A stretch of 64,000 nucleotides of DNA, taken from CAZEHO01 sp964511945. GTDB taxonomy: Bacteria > Actinomycetota > Acidimicrobiia > Spongiisociales > UBA11373. A program made the position numbers and the translations under genes. The stretch's first letter is position 1, and every line of letters begins with the position of its first letter. The stretch covers positions 310,001 through 374,000 of the forward strand of contig CAZEHO010000001.1 in assembly GCA_964511945.1 (NCBI GenBank), in the 5' to 3' direction. Shown in pieces: positions 42,094 through 50,890 of the stretch. A model generated the notes under the pieces. The model did not search any database, had not been told where the DNA came from, and saw only the letters and a list, made by a program, of their open reading frames with translations.

Positions 42094-44898
42094 GTGGATG
42101 AAACGACCGGCCGATGGAGTCGCGGGCTGTGGCTCGCAATCGGCGGCCTGGCGGCCGCCGCCATCGCGCTCGGAGTCATCCTCGGCTTTGCGCTTGCCGG
42201 CGGTCACGACGAGACCGCTTCGCCTCGATATGTGCCGCCGCCTCCCCCCGGATCCGACGGGTTCTTCGTCCTGGTCGAGCCGGCACCGGACGAAGGGCCG
42301 CTGGCATTCCTCACAGTCGCCGATCGTGTCGAGGTCACCGGGACGACGGTGCCCGAACTGCCCCCCGACTTCGTGCCGCCCGAAGGTGAGATCGGCCTCT
42401 ACGGCGGCACTCTCGAGCACACCTGTGATCAGGAGCTGCTCATCTGGTTCCTCGAGCAGAACCCCGACAAGGCCCAGGCGTGGGCGGACGTGCAGGGGAT
42501 CCTGCCCGAGCAGATCCCCGAGTTCATTCGGAGCCTCACCCCCGCGATCCTCGAGTACGACACCCGGGTGACCAACCACGGGTACGCCGACGGTGTGGCG
42601 ATCCCTCGCAATACGGTGCTTCCGGCCGGGACCGCAGTCATGCTCGATGAGTTCGGGGAGCCCCGGGTCCGCTGCTACTGCGGGAACCCGCTCAACGATC
42701 CGATCGGCGGCCCGCCGACGTCGCAGTGCGGCTGTGAGGTCCAGGTGGCGGCCCCGGCGCCGACCACCACGACGACCACCACGGTTCCGCCGCCTCCGCC
42801 GTCGAGCAGCACCACCACCTCCTCCACCACGACGACGACGTCCAGCACCACTACGACGTCTACGACAACGACCACAACCACGACGACCACGACCACGGTT
42901 CCCCCGACGGCGACGACCTCGACGACGACAACGACTTCTACGACAACGACCACAACATCGACGACCACCACGACGCTGCCGCCGCCCCCGGAGATCGCGG
43001 TTACCAAGGTGCCGGCGGAGAGTCAGATCCCGGAGCCGGGGAAGCGGGTGCTGTTCACGGTCACGGTGAAGAACACCGGTCCGGTAGAGGTGAGTGTGGA
43101 CTCGCTGAGTGACGATGTCTTCGGGGACTTGCTGGATTCGTTCAACGCGGAGGTGTTCTCGAACACCTGCCCGAGCCTGCAGGGGGCCACGATCGGCGTC
43201 GGTGGCTCGGCCCAGTGCGCGTTCGAGGCGGACCTCTCCGGTGATGCGACCGATCCGCCGCACTCCAACGAGGCATCGGCTGTGGTGAGCGCAACCGACG
43301 GCAGCGGCCAGCAGGCTTTTGGGAGCGGGTCGGCGCTCGTTTCCTTCATCGATGTGCCACCGACGATCTCGGTGTCGTACAGCGCCTCGCTGGCGGTGGC
43401 GGCGCCGGCGACTTCGACTCTGGCGGCGAGTTCGCTCGCCGGTCCCGCGACGTTCGCGATCACCAACGGCACCACGCCGTCGTTGCCGGAGCCGGGTGGC
43501 CCGGTCCAGTTCACGGTCGAGGTCACCAACACCGGGCCCGAACCCGTCACTCTCACTTCGTTGACGGACTCCGTCTTTGGAGACCTCCTGAGCCCGAGCA
43601 ACGAGGCGGTGTCCGGGAATACCTGCCCGCAGGAGAACCCGGTGATCCCACCCGGTGGGAAGTTCGAGTGTTCCTTCTTCGGGGAGGTGACGGGGAGTGC
43701 GGCCGATTCACCGCTGACCTTCACCGTGTCGGCCCGGGTGGTCGACGACGATGATTCCCATGCCGACGCCTCGGATTCGACGACGGTGAATCTGGTCGAT
43801 CTGCTGCCGCTGATTCACGTGACCAAGACCGCCTCGCCGGACTCGCTGCCGGAACCGGGAGGGGGCGTCACGATCAACATCACCGTCCGCAACGACTCGG
43901 TCGAACCCGTGACCCTGACGAGCCTCACCGACAGTGTGTTCGGAGACCTGCTTGATGCAGGCAATGAGGGTATCGACCTCAATACCTGCCCGACCCAGTC
44001 GAAGGTGATCGGGCCCGGCGAAGAATTCAAGTGTGCGTTCCAGGCCGAGATCAAGGGTGACGCCGCCGAGATCCACGAGAACATGGCGACCGCCAATGCA
44101 ACCGATGACGAGGGCAACACGGCGGAGGACTACGACTCAGCCACGGTCGACATCACGGATGTGCCGCCCGCGATCTCGGTGACCAAGACGGCCGACCCCG
44201 AAACCGTCTACGGCGAAGAGGGGGGCGCGGTGACGTTCACGGTTGTGGTCACCAATACCGGAAAAGAATCGGTGACCCTCACTTCGCTGGTGGACAGCGT
44301 GTTTGGGGACCTGCTGGCGTGGGTGGGCTCCGACTTCCGGAGCGATTGCCCCTCCGTGCCCCCAATTGTGATCGAGCCGGGCGGTACCTTTGAGTGCTTC
44401 TTCGAGGGCTGGATAGACGACGACCACACCAACACCGTGACAGCGTCGGCAGAGGACTTCGACGGTGGAGACCCTGTAGAAGCATCGGACGACGCCACGG
44501 TCACGGTGCTGCCGGCCATCGAGGTCCTCAAGACCCCGGGGGTCACCCGGATCACCGGATACGAGGGCGAGGTGGTCACCTTCACGGTCCAGGTGCTCAA
44601 CAACACCGACTCACCGCTCACCCTGACGTCGCTGGTCGACGACGTGTTCGGCGACCTGTTCGGCGACAACAACCAAACGTCCTTCAACAGCTGCCCGACC
44701 GGTCACAACGGCATCCCGGTCCCCGCCAACGGTGGCTTCTCCTGCAGCTTCGATGGGTACGTGCCGGGGTACTACTACGAAGGTTCGCCGCAGCACGAGA
44801 ACACGGTGACCGCAATCGCCGGTGGCCATGAAGCCAGTGGAACCGCCTCGATCGATCTGATCGAACCCGACTGCATCAACGGCTGCCTCGGCTACTAG
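42094..44898 (+). CDS. DUF6777 membrane protein with five C-terminal adhesion-like repeats
   Basis: 934 residues from a GTG. One N-terminal membrane helix (about 11-36), a DUF6777 domain (about 45-220: VPPPPPGSDGFFVLVEPA, GLYGGTLEHTCDQELLIWF, TRVTNHGYADGVA, PRVRCYCGNPL), a Ser/Thr-rich linker (about 225-298), then five DUF11/DUF7507-like immunoglobulin-type repeats of 110-145 residues, each with a version of VTLTSLTDSVFGDLL and a Cys pair in the NTCP...C-x-F pattern. It is anchored with all domains outside. The repeats suggest a long stalk or adhesin. It is the first of three DUF6777 proteins in the locus, in line with the kinase genes that follow. Confidence 0.85.
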   Translation: MDETTGRWSRGLWLAIGGLAAAAIALGVILGFALAGGHDETASPRYVPPPPPGSDGFFVLVEPAPDEGPLAFLTVADRVEVTGTTVPELPPDFVPPEGEIGLYGGTLEHTCDQELLIWFLEQNPDKAQAWADVQGILPEQIPEFIRSLTPAILEYDTRVTNHGYADGVAIPRNTVLPAGTAVMLDEFGEPRVRCYCGNPLNDPIGGPPTSQCGCEVQVAAPAPTTTTTTTVPPPPPSSSTTTSSTTTTTSSTTTTSTTTTTTTTTTTTVPPTATTSTTTTTSTTTTTTSTTTTTLPPPPEIAVTKVPAESQIPEPGKRVLFTVTVKNTGPVEVSVDSLSDDVFGDLLDSFNAEVFSNTCPSLQGATIGVGGSAQCAFEADLSGDATDPPHSNEASAVVSATDGSGQQAFGSGSALVSFIDVPPTISVSYSASLAVAAPATSTLAASSLAGPATFAITNGTTPSLPEPGGPVQFTVEVTNTGPEPVTLTSLTDSVFGDLLSPSNEAVSGNTCPQENPVIPPGGKFECSFFGEVTGSAADSPLTFTVSARVVDDDDSHADASDSTTVNLVDLLPLIHVTKTASPDSLPEPGGGVTINITVRNDSVEPVTLTSLTDSVFGDLLDAGNEGIDLNTCPTQSKVIGPGEEFKCAFQAEIKGDAAEIHENMATANATDDEGNTAEDYDSATVDITDVPPAISVTKTADPETVYGEEGGAVTFTVVVTNTGKESVTLTSLVDSVFGDLLAWVGSDFRSDCPSVPPIVIEPGGTFECFFEGWIDDDHTNTVTASAEDFDGGDPVEASDDATVTVLPAIEVLKTPGVTRITGYEGEVVTFTVQVLNNTDSPLTLTSLVDDVFGDLFGDNNQTSFNSCPTGHNGIPVPANGGFSCSFDGYVPGYYYEGSPQHENTVTAIAGGHEASGTASIDLIEPDCINGCLGY

Positions 44899-44952
44899 CG
44901 GAGCCGGCCGGTTGTCCGGGTACTGTGAACTCGGCACCGATCGAGGATTCCT

Positions 44953-46035
44953 GTGACCCAGCCATCGCCGCCGGTTCCACCGCCGGAGCCGCCTCCGCTG
45001 CGTCAGCGGGGCCGTGCCGCCGCTGCCGCTCTGGCGGTCCTGGTGCTCGGTTTGGGGGCCGTGCTGGTGTTCCTGCTCCTCATCGGCGATGAGGAAGCCC
45101 AGGCTCGCTACGCCCCGCCGCCCCCGCAGGGATCCAACGGGTACTTCGTGCTGCTGGAGCGGGCCGGCGATGAAGGGCCGGTGGCGTTCGTCTCGATTGC
45201 CGACCGGGAGGCGGTGACCGGGACCACGATCGCTCCGCTACCGGAGGACTACGTACCGCCCGAGGGCGAGGTCGGCCTCTACGGCGGGACGCTGGAGCAC
45301 ACGTGCGATCCGGAGTTGTTGATCTGGTACCTCGGCCAGTACCCCGACAAGGCCCGGGCGTGGGCGGATGTGCAGGGCATCCTGGTGGAGCAGATTCCGG
45401 AGTTCATCCGGACACTCGAGCCGGTCATCCTCGAGTTCGACACCAGAGTGACCAACCACGGTTTCGCCGACGGAGTAGCCGTCGCCCGCCAAACGGTGCT
45501 CGAGGCCGGGACCGCGGTGATGATCGACGAAACCGGCGAACCGCGGGTGCGGTGCTACTGCGGCAACCCGCTCGACGATCCACGCGACAAGCCGGAACGA
45601 ACCCCGTGCTGTGAGACCACCACCTCGTCGTCTTCGACCTCGACCAGCACGTCAAGGCCGTCAACGCACGGTTCCACGAGTTCGTCGTCATCCTCGTCCT
45701 CATCGACCAGCAGTTCTACGTCGAGTTCCTCGACCAGCAGCTCGACGTCGTCGTCGACGACTACCACCGAGGGATCGGTCGTGAGGCCGCCCCCGGACGA
45801 CACCACGACGTCGTCCACCAAACCCGGCATCGCGCCATCCGGCGACAACGACACCGACGGCGACACGAAGCCGACGGACGACCCGGGCAAGGACGACACT
45901 TCCACGACCACGCTGGGCCAGCTGATCACCCCGCTCCCGACGGTCACCATCGCACCTCCGGTGTACACGGTCACGACGCTGCCGTATCTGTACTTCACGA
46001 CGACCACAACGACGTTCGGCAACCTTCGCAAGTAG
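44953..46035 (+). CDS. DUF6777 membrane protein with long Ser/Thr-rich tail
   Basis: 360 residues from a GTG 54 nt after the previous gene. A Pro-rich cytoplasmic start (PSPPVPPPEPPPLRQRGR), one membrane helix (about 21-45), a DUF6777 domain (about 50-215; GLYGGTLEHTCDPELLIWYL, DTRVTNHGFADGVAVAR, RVRCYCGNPLDD), then a low-complexity Ser/Thr tail. It is a close paralogue of the DUF6777 part of its upstream neighbour and of the kinase at 49073, while the rest differs. It has no kinase domain of its own and could be a partner or decoy ectodomain. Confidence 0.83.
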   Translation: MTQPSPPVPPPEPPPLRQRGRAAAAALAVLVLGLGAVLVFLLLIGDEEAQARYAPPPPQGSNGYFVLLERAGDEGPVAFVSIADREAVTGTTIAPLPEDYVPPEGEVGLYGGTLEHTCDPELLIWYLGQYPDKARAWADVQGILVEQIPEFIRTLEPVILEFDTRVTNHGFADGVAVARQTVLEAGTAVMIDETGEPRVRCYCGNPLDDPRDKPERTPCCETTTSSSSTSTSTSRPSTHGSTSSSSSSSSSTSSSTSSSSTSSSTSSSTTTTEGSVVRPPPDDTTTSSTKPGIAPSGDNDTDGDTKPTDDPGKDDTSTTTLGQLITPLPTVTIAPPVYTVTTLPYLYFTTTTTTFGNLRK

Positions 46036-46068
46036 ACCTTCCACTAGCTTGATGCCACACGCACCCGG

Positions 46069-47961
46069 GTGGTCGCCATCGCATTGAGAATTCCCGGCCT
46101 CACCGACTTCGCCCTCCTCGGGAAGGGCGGGTTCGCCTCGGTGTACCGCGCCTACCAGTCGAAATTCGACCGCCACGTGGCCGTGAAGGTGCTGAGCGAC
46201 AGCGGTTTCGACGAGAAGATCAAGCGCCGTTTTGAGCGTGAGCAGCAGGCGATGGGGTCCGTTTCCGGCCATCCCGGGATCGTCACGCTGTACGACGCCG
46301 GCTTCACGTCGGATGGCGCCCCGTACCTGGTCATGGAGTTGATGTCGGGCGGCTCGATGCAGGATCGGCTCAAGACCGATGGGCCGCTGCCGTGGGCGGA
46401 AGCAATCGAAGTGATCCGCCGGATCAGCGATGCGGTTGCGCTGGCGCACGAACGCGGGGTGATGCATCGCGACATCAAGCCGGACAATGTGCTCATTTCG
46501 GAGTTCGGCGAGTACAAACTCACCGACTTCGGGATTGCCACCCTCGTCGAGGGAGCAGCGACGGCTACGACCAGCGTGACCGCGACTCTCGAATATGCCC
46601 CACCCGAGATCCTGTCCGGCAAGACGGCAATTGAGGCGTCCGACGTCTACGCGCTGGCGGCAACCCTCTTTGCGCTCGTTTCGGGACAATCACCGTTCAA
46701 AGGCGAATCGGGCGAGGCCCCGGTGGCGCTACTGACCCGGGTGCTCACGGCTCCGATCCCGGATCTGCGGCCACTCGGGACCCCGGTGCCGATCTGCGAA
46801 GTGATCGAGTGGGCAACCGCCAAGGATCCGGGTGACCGGCCGCCGACGGCGGCCGGGTTGTCGGCTGCGCTGGCCGAGGCTGCGCATCGCGCCGAAAACG
46901 AGGATCCGGCCCAGTGGTCGGCGACCCGGGTTGTGACGCCGGAGATGGTGTCGTCGGCGACCGCTGCCGTTCCCGCGACCGACGCGACCCGAGCCGTCAT
47001 GGCCGACGACGTTGCGGCTGCGGTGCCTCCGCCGCCGGCACCGGCACCCAAGCGACGGATGGTGCCGATTGCGATCGGGGCCCTGGCCGTGATCGGAGCC
47101 GCGGTCGGAATCGGGATCGCACTCAGCGGTGGTGGGGGAGAGGCGGAGGGAGCGACGACGACTGCCGCGGCGGCCGCCTCGACCACCGCCGGGACTGCGA
47201 CGACCGCAGCCACAAGTCCGGAGACTTCGGCCGTTGTCACCACTGCAGCCGTGGTGACCACGACCACCGAACCACCACCCGATGCTCCGGCCTGGGCGTG
47301 TGCTCCTGGTGAAGCAGTGGTCGCCTTCACCGGGTTTGATGATCTGGCAGCTCCCGGGTGGGACTCGGTCGACGACGACATCGCAGCCGAGGCGCCGGGG
47401 TGGGGGTACATCGAGGATGTCACCGACCCCGGGAACGCGTTCCTGCGGGCCGGGTACTCCGGGCTCGAGGAGCTCAGCTCGGCCACTCATGAGCGCCCGG
47501 TGACTGATGCCCACCTCCGGTTTGCTGTCCGTTTCGGCGCCCCCGGCGAGGTCGCGGCGCTGCAGGTGGATCTTCGGTTCGGGGGACCGGTGATTGCCGA
47601 CGGCACCGAGTACGAGTCGCTCACACTCGCAGCGCAGTTCCAGGACACCTGGGGAGCGCTGGTGCAGCTGCTGAATCCTGCCGACGGTGCACCGGTGCCC
47701 ACGCAACTCGGCACCTGGGATACGCCCTACGGGGAGGATGAAGCCGACGAATGGCACGGCGTCGAGATCGTCGCTACCGGCACGGCCTACGAGGTCTGGA
47801 TCGACGGCACCCGGATGGTGTCGGTCGTGCCGCCGGTCGAGGGGGAGGGCTCGGTGTCACTGCTGGCCCGAGTCGCCGAAACGGCGTTCATCGACATCGA
47901 CGACTTCCAGATGTGCTCGGCAGATGCCGGTTTCGAGTCGACCTGGCCCTGGGACGGCTGA
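46069..47961 (+). CDS. Transmembrane Ser/Thr protein kinase with jelly-roll-like ectodomain
   Basis: 630 residues. Kinase domain (about 12-275): Gly loop LLGKGGFASVYRA, ATP lysine in HVAVKVL, catalytic loop MHRDIKPDNVL (HRD intact), LTDFGIATL, and APPEIL. After an Ala/Pro linker there is one membrane helix (about 325-345) and, past a Thr-rich spacer, a roughly 215-residue ectodomain with a LamG/DUF1080-like pattern (LRFAVRFGAPGEVAALQVD, WHGVEIVATGTAYEVWIDG). It is a PknB-type topology with an outer ligand domain. Start GTG 46069 lacks a clear ribosome site; a TTG at 46085-region is an alternative. It is tail-to-tail with the FHA-cyclase, whose stop codon directly abuts its own. Confidence 0.9.
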   Translation: MVAIALRIPGLTDFALLGKGGFASVYRAYQSKFDRHVAVKVLSDSGFDEKIKRRFEREQQAMGSVSGHPGIVTLYDAGFTSDGAPYLVMELMSGGSMQDRLKTDGPLPWAEAIEVIRRISDAVALAHERGVMHRDIKPDNVLISEFGEYKLTDFGIATLVEGAATATTSVTATLEYAPPEILSGKTAIEASDVYALAATLFALVSGQSPFKGESGEAPVALLTRVLTAPIPDLRPLGTPVPICEVIEWATAKDPGDRPPTAAGLSAALAEAAHRAENEDPAQWSATRVVTPEMVSSATAAVPATDATRAVMADDVAAAVPPPPAPAPKRRMVPIAIGALAVIGAAVGIGIALSGGGGEAEGATTTAAAAASTTAGTATTAATSPETSAVVTTAAVVTTTTEPPPDAPAWACAPGEAVVAFTGFDDLAAPGWDSVDDDIAAEAPGWGYIEDVTDPGNAFLRAGYSGLEELSSATHERPVTDAHLRFAVRFGAPGEVAALQVDLRFGGPVIADGTEYESLTLAAQFQDTWGALVQLLNPADGAPVPTQLGTWDTPYGEDEADEWHGVEIVATGTAYEVWIDGTRMVSVVPPVEGEGSVSLLARVAETAFIDIDDFQMCSADAGFESTWPWDG

Positions 47962-48918
47962 TCAGCCGGAAACCGGCGGCGGAGGAGGCTCGTCTTCGAT
48001 CGCCCAGGTGACTTCACACACCGTCACCGGGTGCTGGATGCCCTTGAGTTCTCTGGTGCCGCGATCGATGAACTCCATCTCCTTGCCGAGACACAGCATG
48101 CGCACCGCATCGCTGACGAGGATCGTCGATGGTTCGGCGGCATCGCACAGCCGGGCCGCCAGGCTGACCGCCAGCCCGTAGAGGTCGCCCCTGGCGGACA
48201 GCGGTTCCCCGGCGTTGAGACCGACGCGGATCTGGAGTTGCAGGGTCGGATCGGCGTCACGCCGTGCCTCGATGTCCTGCATGATGTCGATCGCCGCCTT
48301 GACCCCGCGCTCCGCCGAGGCAAACGACGCCATGATCCCGTCGCCGGTGTGCTTGACCTCTCGCCCCCGGTTCTCGGCAATGGCCCGGCGGACGACCTGA
48401 TCGTGGACCCCGAGCACGGCGATCGCTCTGGCGTCGCCGAGCGCCTGCGCCATGGCGGTGGACCCGACAAGGTCGGTGAACATGATGGTGCGGAGGGCGG
48501 TTTCCCCGTCGGGCGGCTCCTCGGTCGACGGGAGCGTCGGCGGGGCGGCGGGAGTGGATGCTTCGGCTGCAGCCGGGGGACGCCGGATCGTGGTCGTGGC
48601 CGACGTCTGTCCGATCAGCACGAACGCGGTTTCGCCGAGGACGATCCGATCCCCCTCATCAAGGGCGACCAACTGGCTGATGAGCCTGCCGTTGACGATG
48701 GTTCCGTTCGTGGAGCCGGCGTCTTGGATGGTCACGCTGTCGACCGTGGCCGCGACGATGGCGTGGCGGCGCGAGATCGAATCGTCGTGGAGCCGGATTC
48801 CGCCCGGCTGGACGACCCGTCCCAGGAACGTTTCCCCCTCGATGAGGGGCACGGCAATGCCGGAAGCCGGGCCGCTCGTTGCCCGTAGCACCCAGGATGA
48901 TTGAGGTTGCTCCGCCAT
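47962..48918 (-). CDS. FHA domain fused to class III nucleotide cyclase
   Basis: 318 residues. The FHA domain (about 10-100) has all phosphothreonine-reading positions: FLGRVVQ (Arg), DSISRRHAIV (Ser, Arg, His) and DAGSTNGTIVNG (Asn). After a Pro/Ala linker comes a class III cyclase (about 140-310): metal Asp in IMFTDLVGST and KHTGDGIMASF (also the substrate Lys), and the base-selecting Asp in GDLYGLAVSLAARL. In that last motif the transition-state Asn of VNxAAR is Ser, while the Arg is kept, so activity may be low or altered. It is soluble and encoded between two Ser/Thr kinases, which could supply the phosphothreonine its FHA domain reads (inference). ATG 48918 fits a GGAG better than ATG 48921. 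Confidence 0.9.
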   Translation of the reverse strand: MAEQPQSSWVLRATSGPASGIAVPLIEGETFLGRVVQPGGIRLHDDSISRRHAIVAATVDSVTIQDAGSTNGTIVNGRLISQLVALDEGDRIVLGETAFVLIGQTSATTTIRRPPAAAEASTPAAPPTLPSTEEPPDGETALRTIMFTDLVGSTAMAQALGDARAIAVLGVHDQVVRRAIAENRGREVKHTGDGIMASFASAERGVKAAIDIMQDIEARRDADPTLQLQIRVGLNAGEPLSARGDLYGLAVSLAARLCDAAEPSTILVSDAVRMLCLGKEMEFIDRGTRELKGIQHPVTVCEVTWAIEDEPPPPPVSG

Positions 48919-49072
48919 CATTGCTCCACATTCCGCCGGCTGTGCAGCCGGACGGGCACTCGAAAGGCACGCTACCAGTCGGAACCGATCCGGATGGACC
49001 TCCGTGGTACCCCTGATCCCCGGTGGGATCACGGCGGCTCCACCGGCGAGTAGGTTGTGGGCGGGAGGACCG

Positions 49073-50710
49073 ATGAACGAGGCCGAGCACCAGATCGCCG
49101 GGTTCGAGGGCTGGGAACTGATCGGCCGGGGCGGATTCGCGTCGGTGTATCGGGCCCGCCAGCCGAAGTTCGATCGCGATGTCGCAATCAAGGTGCTGAA
49201 CGTCTCCGACCTCGACGATGCGGCCAAGCGGCGGTTCGAGCGCGAGCAGCGCACGATGGGTTCGCTGTCGAGCCATCCGGGCATCGTGACGCTCTACGAC
49301 TCGGGCTTCACCGATGCCGGCTCTCCGTACCTGGCCATGGAGTTGATGAGCACGTCGATGCGGGACCGGCTTCGCGAGCTCGGCGCACTCCCGTGGGAGC
49401 AGGCGGTGGCAATCATCGGCACCGTCACCGATGCGGTCGTGCAGGCACACAGCAAGGGCGTCCTGCACTGCGACATCAAGCCGGACAACATCCTCGTATC
49501 CGAGTTCGAGGAGCCGAAGCTCTCCGACTTCGGGATCGCGACTCTGATCGAGGGCGCTGCCACCGCCGCAACCAACGTCTCGGCGACACTGGAGTACGCG
49601 CCCCCGGAGGTGCTCTCGGGTGACAAGCCCGTCCCGTCGTCGGACGTGTATGCCCTCGGGGCCACCCTCTTCGCGATGCTCTCGGGGCGATCCCCGTTCA
49701 AGGCCGAAGGTGGCGATGTTCCGGTGGCCGTTCTGGGGCGGGTGCTCGCTGCGGACGTCCCGGACCTGCGGCCGGAAGGCATCCCCGCGCCCATTTGCGA
49801 CGTCGTCGAGGCGGCGATGGCCAAGGATGTCGCGGATCGTCCTGAGACGGCAGCTCAGTTCAAGGCAATGCTCGATGAGGCGGTTCGTCTCGCCGGCGGT
49901 GTGATTTCCGAGGACGGGGTCACCCGTGTCGTCGGGGCCGGAGCGGTCGCCGCGGCCGCCGCGGCGGGTGGTGATGGGATGACCCGGCGGATCGATCCTG
50001 CTCCACCACCGGGCGAAGTCGCAGCACCTGTGCCGGCGGAAGCAGGGGCCGGGTCTTCCGGCTCCTCCGGGTGGTCCCGCTGGGGGCGTCTCGTCGTGGG
50101 GCTGCTGGCGTTGCTCGTGCTGATCCTCGGGGCCGCCGTTGCCTTCGCGCTGCTGGCGGGAGACGACGACTCCCTCGAGGCGCGGTATGCCCCGCCGCCG
50201 CCGGAGGGATCGGACGGCAGCTTTGTGCTCTTCGAACCGGCCGCCGACGAGGGACCCAACGCGTTCCTGTCGCTGGCCGATCGGGAAGAAGTGACCGGGA
50301 CGACGAATCCGGCAGATGGAGCCTTCGGGCTCTTCGGGGGCACGCTGGAGCAGGCCTGCGACCAGGAACTGCTGATCTGGTACCTCTACCAGTTCCCCAA
50401 GAAGGGTGAAGCGTGGGCCGAAGCCCTCGGCATAACCTTTGAGGAGATCCCGGCGTTCGTGCGCGGGCTGACCCCGGCAATCATCGAGGTGGAGACCCGC
50501 GTCACCAATTTCGGCTTCGAGGACGGAGAGGCGGTGCCGCGCCAGACCTACCTCGAGGCGGGAACGGCGGTGCTGATCGACGACGCGGGCCGCCCGGTCG
50601 TTCGCTGCTACTGCGGGAACCCACTGGCTGCTGCCGAGGGCCCGGCTCCGGTCCCGTCGACGTGTCCCTGCGACACCACGACGACCACCGTGGACGGGCA
50701 ATCCGCCTAG
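49073..50710 (+). CDS. Transmembrane Ser/Thr kinase with DUF6777 ectodomain, non-RD catalytic loop
   Basis: 545 residues from ATG 49073, GGGAGGA 4 nt upstream. The kinase domain (about 12-275) is a close paralogue of the one at 46069 (LIGRGGFASVYRARQPKFDR, VAIKVLN, LSDFGIATLIEGAATAATN), but the catalytic loop reads LHCDIKPDNIL, with Cys in place of the HRD Arg. One membrane helix (about 343-365) leads to a DUF6777 domain (about 375-535; GLFGGTLEQACDQELLIWYL, ETRVTNFGFEDGEAVPRQT, VVRCYCGNPL). This is the only one of the three DUF6777 copies joined to a kinase. Its stop codon lies inside the left end of the inverted-repeat element at 50706, so the original C-terminus may have been changed. Confidence 0.92.
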   Translation: MNEAEHQIAGFEGWELIGRGGFASVYRARQPKFDRDVAIKVLNVSDLDDAAKRRFEREQRTMGSLSSHPGIVTLYDSGFTDAGSPYLAMELMSTSMRDRLRELGALPWEQAVAIIGTVTDAVVQAHSKGVLHCDIKPDNILVSEFEEPKLSDFGIATLIEGAATAATNVSATLEYAPPEVLSGDKPVPSSDVYALGATLFAMLSGRSPFKAEGGDVPVAVLGRVLAADVPDLRPEGIPAPICDVVEAAMAKDVADRPETAAQFKAMLDEAVRLAGGVISEDGVTRVVGAGAVAAAAAAGGDGMTRRIDPAPPPGEVAAPVPAEAGAGSSGSSGWSRWGRLVVGLLALLVLILGAAVAFALLAGDDDSLEARYAPPPPEGSDGSFVLFEPAADEGPNAFLSLADREEVTGTTNPADGAFGLFGGTLEQACDQELLIWYLYQFPKKGEAWAEALGITFEEIPAFVRGLTPAIIEVETRVTNFGFEDGEAVPRQTYLEAGTAVLIDDAGRPVVRCYCGNPLAAAEGPAPVPSTCPCDTTTTTVDGQSA

Positions 50711-50879
50711 TGCCGTGTCTCATAACGTTGGCGAGGTTTCAGGGCGAGCTCAGGGCGTCGCCCGGCAAGGACGCAGTCCCGCAGGCGCACTCGGATGCGT
50801 GCGTCAAGGGCGAGGACACAGCCGGAGGCGTCCTGAGCCGCATCTGAACCCGCCAAACGTTTTGTGACGTGGCACTAGG
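50706..50879. mobile_element. 174-bp element with terminal inverted repeats (MITE-like)
   Basis: The ends CCTAGTGCC...GGCACTAGG are perfect for 9 bp and continue as an imperfect inverted repeat for about 34 bp (GTC, CA, AACGTT, GGCG and GGTT blocks match with small changes). The inside has no ORF and is GC-rich with short hairpins. It lies exactly between the convergent kinase and GTPase genes and supplies the kinase stop codon. A fragment of the same right end occurs at 58704-58723. No target-site duplication is evident to me. Confidence 0.65.
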
Positions 50880-50890
50880 CCGAGTTTCCC

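Noticed and set aside
42675..43007. Minus-strand ORFs encoding poly-Val/Gly proteins opposite the Thr-rich linkers (also near 14400, 16100, 36700 and 45700)
   Set aside because: They are antisense shadows of ACC/ACG threonine runs with no start signals or family similarity.
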